This document shows, piece by piece, positions 52,582 to 60,200 of a DNA stretch of 61,409 nt. The notes beneath the pieces were generated by a model. The model had not been told where the DNA came from. It worked only from the letters and a program-made list of their open reading frames with translations, and searched no databases. This stretch comes from Gallibacterium salpingitidis (lineage in GTDB: Bacteria > Pseudomonadota > Gammaproteobacteria > Enterobacterales > Pasteurellaceae): NCBI RefSeq assembly GCF_001678495.1, contig NZ_JTJL01000002.1, forward strand, positions 1 through 61,409, written 5' to 3'. Within the stretch, counting starts at the first letter, position 1; each line of letters begins with the position of its first letter. Position numbers and translations under genes: made by a program.

Positions 52582-53223
52582 CTAATATTTAGATAAAATT
52601 CTACCAATGATATGTGCTAACATCTTATATTGCTTATGGGATAGTATCGCTTGATTTTCCAGCTGTAGTCTGGTGATATGATTAGGATTTTCTGATCTTG
52701 AGATCGCAATATTATTGACCTCAAGATCACGAGCTAAATATATTTCTTCCTGTTTACCTTTAGTCCAATCCAAATAATATCCACACTCCTCTGCTAAAGA
52801 TCTCGTAAATTCACGTAATGTTCTACTATTTCCATCAGGGAATGGATGAATATAATCGAGGCGCTTATATAATTCTGTTAAGTAAGCAGCAAAAGAGCCT
52901 TTGTCTAGTTGCTTTAATGTTGCTAAATCAATTCCCTTTAATAACTGTTTTAACTCTTGTACATCTCTTTGATTCATCGAACTATAACAAACAAGAATTT
53001 TGCCAAAGCCCTTATAATTTCTCTCTTTTTGCCAGAGTTGTCTTGTAATAACTTCCGTTCTAAACTTTCCAGCTATTTGTGGACTATCTTGAAAAATATA
53101 AGCATTAATTGCCTTTAAATGATTGATGTCGAAACTTCCCTCAATTGGCATAACTCTTAATTGAGCTAGCCGCATCACTGAAAGCTTATCTCTGATCTCA
53201 ATTTCTGAATATGATTTATTCAT
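52582..53223 (-). CDS. Fic-domain AMP-transferase toxin
   Basis: A 213-residue Fic protein. The Fic motif HPFPDGNSRTLREF begins at His126, the catalytic base. Such enzymes usually transfer AMP from ATP to a target; VbhT-type toxins act on DNA gyrase and topoisomerase IV. In the motif the residue between Asn and Arg is Ser instead of the more common Gly or Lys. A C-terminal helical region follows. The ATG abuts the stop codon of the small upstream gene, which carries the Fic-inhibiting motif, so this is a class I Fic toxin-antitoxin pair. The target here is not known. Confidence 0.88.
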   Translation of the reverse strand: MNKSYSEIEIRDKLSVMRLAQLRVMPIEGSFDINHLKAINAYIFQDSPQIAGKFRTEVITRQLWQKERNYKGFGKILVCYSSMNQRDVQELKQLLKGIDLATLKQLDKGSFAAYLTELYKRLDYIHPFPDGNSRTLREFTRSLAEECGYYLDWTKGKQEEIYLARDLEVNNIAISRSENPNHITRLQLENQAILSHKQYKMLAHIIGRILSKY

Positions 53224-53409
53224 CTATAAACCAGCTTTTACTGCCGTAGTATATTCTTTAGTAAACTCTTCTTGACTTAAAAGACCATTGGCATATTTAT
53301 CCATGATCACTAATAAATCTTCCGATAAAATAATGCCTTCTAAACGACCACTGGCTTTTGCATATTCAACAGCTTCATGCCTCTTATTTTTCTCTTTTTT
53401 GCTGATCAT
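53224..53409 (-). CDS. VbhA-like antitoxin of the Fic protein
   Basis: A 61-residue helical protein. The Fic-inhibition motif (S/T)xxxE(G/N) is present as SGRLEG at residues 20-25; in VbhA the motif Glu blocks ATP binding in the Fic active site. The C-terminal half (MDKYANGLLSQEEFTKEYTT) resembles the VbhA domain. Its stop codon directly abuts the Fic start, giving the usual antitoxin-toxin order. AAGG lies upstream of the ATG. I could not place a promoter with confidence in the 82 bases before it. Confidence 0.85.
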   Translation of the reverse strand: MISKKEKNKRHEAVEYAKASGRLEGIILSEDLLVIMDKYANGLLSQEEFTKEYTTAVKAGL

Positions 53410-53491
53410 TTTTATACCTTATAGCTCTTAACTAAATGTTTATACCTGGCACATAACTTAGCGTGTATTTCATACCACACACCTAAACTCT

Positions 53492-54154
53492 CTATAACGG
53501 CACCGCAATAGATAAATGAGAAGTATCATTTCTACGTTCAATATGGAATGTTCCGCCTGTTTCATCTTGCTGATAATGCACTACACTGATGCTGCAATTG
53601 ATCAAACTCTCGCTCACTCCCGGCTGACGATGAGTTTGCCAAGTATGTCCACCTAACAGCGCTAACAGCAAACGTAACGTATGCCCATGTGAAACTACCA
53701 AAATATTGCCTTGCTGATGTACTTTAATAATATCTTGCACTGCTTGCCAAGAGCGTGCAGCTAATGCTGAAAATGGTTCACCTTGGTTATATTGCTGAAT
53801 ATTTTGATCATAAAGTTCTGGTTGTTTAACTAAATTTTGGAAAGGTTCGGTATGACGAATCGTATCGATCTGAATACCTTCCCATTGACCAAAAAATTGT
53901 TCATTCAAACCTTGATGCTGAAATAATGGAATATCACGCTCACCAATCACATAACGTGCTGTATCAATCGTACGTTGCAAACAACTTGAATATGCCGCCA
54001 CAAAAGGAATCTCTTTTAATGCTTTACCTGCTGCCACAGCACCATTAATTCCCTCTTCTGTTAAAGCGGAATCCCCTTGTCCTTGTAATAGACCAGTTTC
54101 ATTCCATACGGTACGCCCATGACGTAAAAAATAAAAAGTCAGATCTTTCTGCAT
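53492..54154 (-). CDS. Histidine phosphatase (phosphoglycerate mutase-like)
   Basis: A 220-residue cytoplasmic protein of the histidine phosphatase superfamily. The phosphate-accepting His12 is in YFLRHGRTVWNETG. The second catalytic His is in ILVVSHGHTLRLLL. The enzyme group includes cofactor-dependent phosphoglycerate mutases and broad phosphatases such as GpmB and CobC; the short helical insert favours a phosphatase. The start is the ATG with GAGG seven bases upstream rather than an upstream TTG. A terminator stands directly before its ribosome site, so expression needs read-through from grxD or a promoter inside it. Confidence 0.85.
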   Translation of the reverse strand: MQKDLTFYFLRHGRTVWNETGLLQGQGDSALTEEGINGAVAAGKALKEIPFVAAYSSCLQRTIDTARYVIGERDIPLFQHQGLNEQFFGQWEGIQIDTIRHTEPFQNLVKQPELYDQNIQQYNQGEPFSALAARSWQAVQDIIKVHQQGNILVVSHGHTLRLLLALLGGHTWQTHRQPGVSESLINCSISVVHYQQDETGGTFHIERRNDTSHLSIAVPL

Positions 54155-54162
54155 GATTTTCC

Positions 54163-54198
54163 TCAAAAAAATAGCCCTCTTAATCGAGGGCCTATTTT
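54163..54198 (-). terminator. Terminator after grxD, abutting the next ribosome site
   Basis: A six-pair GC-rich stem (54174-54179 with 54186-54191) with flanking A-T pairs is followed on the minus strand by seven T and immediately by the GAGG ribosome site of the histidine phosphatase gene. It lies nine bases after the grxD stop codon. Confidence 0.75.
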
Positions 54199-54206
54199 AA
54201 CATTAA

Positions 54207-54548
54207 TTAAGCTTGTTGTTCTTGATCTGCATACTTCGCTGCAGTTTCTTTCAATAATGGTTGTAATTCACCTTTTTGGAACATTTCAAGAATAATGTCA
54301 CAACCACCAATTAATTCACCTTCAACCCATAATTGTGGGAATGTTGGCCAATTCGCAAATTTCGGTAATTCTGCACGAATATCCGGATGTTGCAAAATAT
54401 CCACATAGCCAAATGGCACTTGGCAATTAATTAATGCTTCTACTGCTCTTGCTGAAAAGCCACAAGAAGGGAATTTTGGCGAGCCTTTCATATAGATGAT
54501 AATCGGATTTTCGCTTAATTGTTGTTTAATTCTTTCAATAGTTTCCAT
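54207..54548 (-). CDS. grxD: Monothiol glutaredoxin 4
   Basis: A 113-residue CGFS-type glutaredoxin; the active-site Cys is residue 29 in FPSCGFS. It binds a [2Fe-2S] cluster with glutathione and helps to deliver and sense iron-sulfur clusters. Glutathione-site residues WPTFPQLWVEGELIGGCD are conserved. E. coli GrxD is 115 residues. GAGG lies upstream of the ATG. Confidence 0.95.
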   Translation of the reverse strand: METIERIKQQLSENPIIIYMKGSPKFPSCGFSARAVEALINCQVPFGYVDILQHPDIRAELPKFANWPTFPQLWVEGELIGGCDIILEMFQKGELQPLLKETAAKYADQEQQA

Positions 54549-54635
54549 GTATTAACCTCAACGTTACTGGTCAAAGACAAAAAGTGGCAAGATTGTAACA
54601 TAAGCCTATGGATAAACCAATCTTACCTAGAAGAG

Positions 54636-55367
54636 TTACCAGCTGCCGCCAGCGCCACCACCGCCAAAGCTGCCGCCACCGAATCCGCCGCCGCTACTAC
54701 CACTGCTGCCGCCTCCACCAAAACCGCCAAAACCACCGAAGCCGCCACCACGACGTGATCTTGGGCTGACATAAGTTCTACCTTTATGTCGCTCACTTAA
54801 AAAGACCACTAAAAAGAAAAACGCTACCATTAACAATGGAATAAAATCATAACGATCTTCTTCTTGTAATTGCTCTGGTTTAAATTCACCTTGGCTAGCA
54901 GCCATAATATATTTCAAACCTTCGGCAATCCCTGTGGCATAACGATTTTCACGAAATGCTGGTGTGATCACTTGACGAATGACTTTACCTAAAAAGGCAT
55001 CAGGTAGCGCACCTTCAAGCCCTTGTCCAGTGGCAATAAAAATTTTGCGATCGTTTTTCGCAATTAGCATTAATACACCATTATTCAGTTTTTTACGCCC
55101 GATGCCCCAACGATCTCCCAAAGTAAACGCATAATCGGCAATTTCAATACTGCCAGTGGAAGGAATCATCACAACGGCAATTTGTGAACTGGTCTTTTGG
55201 CTATAATTCACCAATTGCTGCTCAATCACTTGTTGCTGTTGTTGCGTTAAGGTATGCGTATAATCATTCAAATAACGAAATGGTTGTGGTACTGGAGGAT
55301 AACTATCCGCTAATGCTTGTCCAAATGCTAACAACAATAACCAAATCAATAACACTAACTTTTTCAT
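54636..55367 (-). CDS. TPM-domain protein, YgcG-like, with Gly-rich tail
   Basis: A 243-residue protein with a signal peptide (about 1-20, ending LADS), a TPM domain at about 30-165 (NDYTHTLTQQQQQ, IAVVMIPSTG, WGIGRKKLNNGVLMLIAKNDRKIFIATGQGLEGALPD), a transmembrane segment near 175-192 and a C-terminal tail of Gly, Ser and Phe after an Arg-rich turn. Family members sit in the membrane with the TPM domain outside; roles proposed include envelope or photosystem assembly. Its ATG overlaps the stop of the previous TPM gene as ATGA. The Gly-rich tail ends in GGSW. Confidence 0.85.
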   Translation of the reverse strand: MKKLVLLIWLLLLAFGQALADSYPPVPQPFRYLNDYTHTLTQQQQQVIEQQLVNYSQKTSSQIAVVMIPSTGSIEIADYAFTLGDRWGIGRKKLNNGVLMLIAKNDRKIFIATGQGLEGALPDAFLGKVIRQVITPAFRENRYATGIAEGLKYIMAASQGEFKPEQLQEEDRYDFIPLLMVAFFFLVVFLSERHKGRTYVSPRSRRGGGFGGFGGFGGGGSSGSSGGGFGGGSFGGGGAGGSW

Positions 55368-55801
55368 TTGATCACCACATCATTTGGTAATTCATTACGA
55401 TCATCGGCTTGATAAGGGAAATGTTGCGCTAAACAGTCAGCAATTAATCGAATCGCATTAACAATACCTGTCGTATGTTGTTTTTGCTTTGCACCAGCCA
55501 CAATTAAATCGCATGCTTGTTGCCAAAAACTTGCGGCTACATATTGATCAATCCCTTGATCACCAATCACTGCACACTGTTTCGATTGCAACGCAACATA
55601 AATCAACACACCATTTCGTTGCGCTGTTTTTTCCATTTCCAATTCAGTAAATAATGCCTTTGCACGTTCAATACTACTGCTCTGTGCTTTGGGCATCTTA
55701 CGTTCAATATAAACTCGCAATTCCGCAGAGGTCTGTTTCTCCAATAACGAAATTGCTTGTTCAATTGCTTTTTTATCAATAGGTTGCGTAAATAAAAACA
55801 T
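55364..55801 (-). CDS. TPM-domain protein without signal peptide
   Basis: A 145-residue protein with a single TPM domain: ISLLEKQTSAELRVYIERK, RNGVLIYVALQSKQCAVIGDQGIDQYV and FWQQACDLIVAGAKQKQ. Neither a signal peptide nor a membrane segment is obvious, so it probably acts in the cytosol or at the membrane surface. It lies between lemA (15 bases) and the larger TPM gene (4-base overlap). LemA with one soluble and one anchored TPM protein is a recurrent gene set of unsettled function. Confidence 0.82.
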   Translation of the reverse strand: MFLFTQPIDKKAIEQAISLLEKQTSAELRVYIERKMPKAQSSSIERAKALFTELEMEKTAQRNGVLIYVALQSKQCAVIGDQGIDQYVAASFWQQACDLIVAGAKQKQHTTGIVNAIRLIADCLAQHFPYQADDRNELPNDVVIK

Positions 55802-55816
55802 TATGAGCTCTTACAA

Positions 55817-56401
55817 TTAATTGAAATTAACTGTTGGTGCTTTTTCTGCCCCAGCGTCTGATTTGAAATAAGGTTTTTCATTAAAACCAAATAACATTGC
55901 CACTAACTTAGTCGGGAAAGTACGAATCTTTTTGTTATACTCTTTTGCTGCTGCATTAAAGTTATTTCTCGCCACATTAATGCGATTTTCAGTTCCTTCT
56001 AATTGCGTTTGTAGTGTTAAAAAGCCTTCATTCGCCTTTAATTGTGGATAGTTTTCAACAGTAGCTAATAAACGTGACAGTGTAGAACCTACTTGATTTT
56101 GTTGGCTTTGGAATTGCGCTAATTGTTCTTCAGTCATATTAGCAGGATCAATTTTGATTTGTGTCGCTTTAGCCCTTGCCTCAACTACGTTGGTCAAAGT
56201 TTCTTTTTCAAAATTTGCTTGTCCTTTAACGGTATTCACTAAGTTCGGAATTAAATCGGCACGACGTTGATATTGTGACTCAACATTTGCCCATACAGAA
56301 TCAATATCTTCTTCTGCTTGCACTAAACTGTTATAGCTGCCCATTACTGTAAAACCTAGAACGATAGCAATCAAAATTGCAATTAATGTACTTTTTTTCA
56401 T
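55817..56401 (-). CDS. lemA: LemA-family membrane protein
   Basis: A 194-residue protein with one N-terminal membrane segment (STLIAILIAIVLGFTVMGSYN) and a long helical domain facing outside. Family motifs are VWANVESQYQRRADLIPNLVNTVKG, FEKETLTNVVEARAKAT and NRINVARNNFNAAAKEYNKKIRTFPTKLVAMLFGF. The start with GAGGAAAC upstream is preferred to a frame 13 codons longer. It opens a three-gene operon with two TPM-domain genes. The function of the family in Gram-negative bacteria is not settled. Confidence 0.92.
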   Translation of the reverse strand: MKKSTLIAILIAIVLGFTVMGSYNSLVQAEEDIDSVWANVESQYQRRADLIPNLVNTVKGQANFEKETLTNVVEARAKATQIKIDPANMTEEQLAQFQSQQNQVGSTLSRLLATVENYPQLKANEGFLTLQTQLEGTENRINVARNNFNAAAKEYNKKIRTFPTKLVAMLFGFNEKPYFKSDAGAEKAPTVNFN

Positions 56402-56656
56402 TGTTTCCTCGTAAATAATTAAGTTTATGCCTTGTAACAAAATAGTAACTTGCTAACAAAGGAGGTTATTGTAATGCAATTTGGCTATTTTTACTTTCTT
56501 TTTCATAGAAAATAGTTATTCACCATTTCAATCAGATAATCAAAATACAATCTAAATGATATTGTCAGCTCGTCCCATTTTGCTTTAATTAAATTTTTTA
56601 AAAGATTCTAAAGAGTGCTATTATATGCTCTGCTAATAGAATAGGAGAGAGAAAAA

Positions 56657-56917
56657 ATGAATAATATCCATAAAATTCATACTGATACCGTTGCCAGTAT
56701 AACATCACTCAAACGTGATCCTATGGGAACGGTTTATAACGCTACTGGTAATGGAGCAATCGCTATTCTCAATCGTAACCAACCTGCATTTTATTGCATC
56801 ACCCCAGAATTATTCGAATATTTTCTTGAATTAGAAGAAAATGCAGAAATCGCAAAGACCATCGCAGAACGTAAGAAAAATGGTAAGTTTGTTGAGGTAA
56901 ATATTGATGACTTATAG
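56657..56917 (+). CDS. YefM/Phd-type antitoxin
   Basis: An 86-residue protein. The N-terminal half looks like a Phd/YefM/StbD DNA-binding fold (DTVASITSLKRDPMGTVYNATGNGAIAILNRNQPAFYCITPELFEYFLE). The charged C-terminal half would wrap the toxin. It overlaps the RelE-type gene by 11 bases, antitoxin first. GGAG lies upstream of the ATG. Autorepression of the pair is expected. AGAG and CTCT half-sites lie at 56612-56632 near a TATTAT hexamer, but the promoter is uncertain. Confidence 0.82.
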   Translation: MNNIHKIHTDTVASITSLKRDPMGTVYNATGNGAIAILNRNQPAFYCITPELFEYFLELEENAEIAKTIAERKKNGKFVEVNIDDL

Positions 56918-57197
56918 CTTCAAATTCCATGAAAAGGCATTAAAAGAGTGGAAAAAGTTAGCAGAACCAATAAAAGCCCAACTAAAGAAAAAATTACTTG
57001 AACGATTGCAAAATCCTCATATTCAAGCCGATAGATTAAGTGGATTCTCAATCGCAACCTACAAGATAAAATTACGTTCTTCAGGTTACCGACTTGTCTA
57101 TGAAGTGAATGATAATGAAATTACAATTTTAGTTCTCTCTATTGGTAAACGAGAACGTTTACAAGCTTATATCAATGCTCATAACCGCATTGAATGA
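56907..57197 (+). CDS. RelE/ParE-family toxin
   Basis: A 96-residue basic protein with the RelE fold: SFKFHEKALKEWKKLAEPIKAQLKKKL, then RLSGFSIATYKIKLRSSGYRLVYEVNDNEITILVLSIGKRER. The YRLVYEV strand and the Arg/Lys after LSIGKRER are typical of ribosome-dependent RelE or StbE mRNA interferases. The ATG overlaps the end of the antitoxin gene; a TTG one codon earlier is less likely. All expected segments are present, so it may be active. Confidence 0.86.
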   Translation: MTYSFKFHEKALKEWKKLAEPIKAQLKKKLLERLQNPHIQADRLSGFSIATYKIKLRSSGYRLVYEVNDNEITILVLSIGKRERLQAYINAHNRIE

Positions 57198-57204
57198 TGA
57201 TAAA

Positions 57205-57241
57205 AAATCACCTTATTCCGTTTTCTTGAATAAGGTGATTT
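57205..57241. terminator. Bidirectional terminator between the RelE-type and autotransporter genes
   Basis: A perfect 14-base-pair stem (57205-57218 with 57228-57241) has a nine-base loop and A/T-rich ends that give T-runs in both directions. It begins eight bases after the RelE-type stop codon and lies about 40 bases beyond the autotransporter stop codon. Confidence 0.88.
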
Positions 57242-57282
57242 ATTCTATTTATAGAGAGTATTGTTTAATATTTACTGCTCGA

Positions 57283-60200
57283 TTACTTAAACTGCCATGA
57301 AGCACTTAAACGAATGTTGTAAGACCCTGCTCTGCCATGACCAAACTCTTTTTCGGCATCAATGAACACATGAGTCTTTTCACTGACATGCGCGTTGTAA
57401 CCGACACCAACTGCATACCACGTACCTCTCGTATTCCAACTCGCTTGGTAATCTCCAGTACGGTCGCTCGCATTAAAGCGGTGTTTGCCTAAAAACTCAT
57501 GCATGATATTGCCTTTCGCATAAAGTCGATTATCACCACTTTCATCTAATAATCTGACAATATCCACGCCAACTCGGCCAATTAAACTTTTCGCATGACG
57601 GAGTTTAACGTCAATATCATTGCTGGTGCGATAGTTGGCACCGGTTAAGTAAGCAAATTGGAGTTGCGCTTGCAGTACCATATACCAACGTTTCTCATCA
57701 TCCATAAATTTGCGATAACCATGTTCGGTGCTGGCGGTAAAGAGATAATTCTTATAACGGCCGCTACCCCATAGCTCGCCATTATTCATAATAGATTGGT
57801 ATTTGTTACGCAATAATCCCACTCTTAACACGTTGTCATTGTAATAACTGTTATCGCCTTCCTCATTATTACGTTGATTGGTGTTGTAAAGACTGAGCAG
57901 ATATTTTTCTATGCGGCCTTTGAATAACATATCTTCTATATTATGTTTCGCATAACCATAGGTGAAACTTAAACCCCATTTTTGTTTCTTCTCTGCTTCA
58001 TTCTTTCTGAATTTGTCATAACCAATTTCATAGTCATTGCTGTTTAAGCGGAAGCGGTCATCTTGTTCTAAACGAGTATGCGTGCCTCTTATCCACGCCC
58101 CTTCTTTAATGTCATTGAGTGAATAAGCGCGTTCCCCTTCTCGTTTGGTGTAAGTATCCAAGATAAAACCATAGCGTGCCGCCGCATCTTCTATACGACC
58201 AATATCTTGGCTATTACGGCTTGGTGTGTTGGTTTTATATTTGACTAAATAGACATTTTGACTGCCTTCACCGCCATAGGTCGCTTTCGCATAGCTATCG
58301 CCCGGTTTTTCTTTACTCATCGCTTCACCACCATTAAAAGCAAGGTTATAAGCTTCGCGATTATCCGGGTCACTCTCTTGCGCGGAATATTCTACTTTTA
58401 ACGCTTGTTCCATTAAGCGTCCGCCATCTGAATAGACTTTGCCAGCAACAAATTCATTCTGTGATGATTGAACGGTAGCAAAACGTAACCGTTCTCCGTA
58501 ATCCATACTGTCTAACACTTCCCGTTCATTCTTAATCACCACATCTTGTGCTGCCGCAGTCCCTTCTTTGATATAGAGCATATCGCTGTGTACGCCATCT
58601 TTGTTTAAACGCATTAAGAAGCGATTTGCTCCAGCAAGTTTATCAATATGTAAAGCACGTCCTTCATCTTGACTATTTATATCAACCGTACCAGTACCAC
58701 CTACTTCACTGACCCAGCTTTGGCCTGTCATCTTCCATAATGCATCATTATCTAAGAAAAGATGAATTCGACCTGCAGATTGGGCTTGGGTTTCTGCCGG
58801 GGTATAACGGACAAATGGGAATAACGTTTGATGCGCTGCGGTGCCATAAGCATTAAAATTATCTAATCTGCCCACCAAGGTGCTTCTCGGGGTTAAGTCT
58901 AATTGGATAACCCCACCATTTACGGCTTCACTATCACCTTCCATAAAAAGTGTACTGCCTGAGGATTTCACTGCTATCTGACCTTTATCTGACGCCAACA
59001 TATCCCCTGTAATATGGCTCGCTTTATGATAGTTGAAGTCAATTTGACCGCCAGATAATGCCATCGCCGCCACCGGTGCTTCAATGCTATATTCGCCATC
59101 TACAGTAATCTGACCTTGCGTAACACTTTTTGCCGCAATTTGTGATGCTTTTAGTAAGTTATGTGGTGCTTGCATCTTCACTACACCTTCACCACCAGCA
59201 GATAACCCGACTTCTGCATCCGTCACTTGGTTTGTGATTTCCCCTAATAAACTCACTTGTCCTTTATCTTGCGCAATCACGCCAAATTTCTTAGCACTGA
59301 GTAAGTTATTTCTTCCAGTAAAATCAATCTTACCTTCTAAAGCCGCATAAGCCCCAGTATCTGCACCACTGACTTGGTTAATTTCTTGAGCAATTAACGT
59401 CGCTTTACCCTTATCTTCAACATAAGCGCCATAATGTCTGAATGCCCCTGTTTCTGTTGGTATTGTATGCAATAAGAGGTTATTTTTTGCAGTAAGCGTT
59501 GCTGTTGAACCTTCTTCTCTCACATAAAGCGCTGCACTACCAAATTTATCAAGATAATCACTGGTCTTTTTAAGCACTTCTGAGTTTTCTACTACAGCAA
59601 TATCAGCATTATCACCTTGCATTTGAATGATGTTATTGCCTTTTGTGGCTGTTAATTTAAGCGTTGTATTTGGTGTTTCAATTTGAGAATAAATAGCTGA
59701 GCGGAGAACTAATAACCCTGTTGAACCTAATACTGCATTATTCACTGTTACTGTATTCGTACCATTTTCTGCAATAATATCTGCTGTCGCATTGCCATCA
59801 ACACCAATCGCCGTTTGAAGTAATGGATTACCACCAATCTCTATGAAATTTCTCGCTGCTTGCAGTACTACCTTACTATCAGCGCTCGAATAAATACCCA
59901 TACGATAAGTTCTATCTCCACTCATCAATTCTCCCACATCATTAACTCGATCTTTCGCATGCAAATCCATTAATGGAGTATCGCGTTCTGGATTAATCAC
60001 GCGAATCTGGTTTTCATCTGTAGCTGATAATGTGATTTCACCTTGATGTTGTGCCGTTATTCCAGAGATTTCACCATGAGAACGGATATTGATATCGACC
60101 ACATTATTTCCATTGCTTGCAGTTAACGATATTTTACTAATACCTTCATCTTCTGGTTTATACCCCTCTTCCTTCACATTACTTGCAAATAAACCATGAG

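Noticed and set aside
54519..54758. Ala/Thr-rich 79-codon frame on the plus strand
   Set aside because: It is the antisense of the Gly-rich tail of the TPM protein and has no ribosome site.
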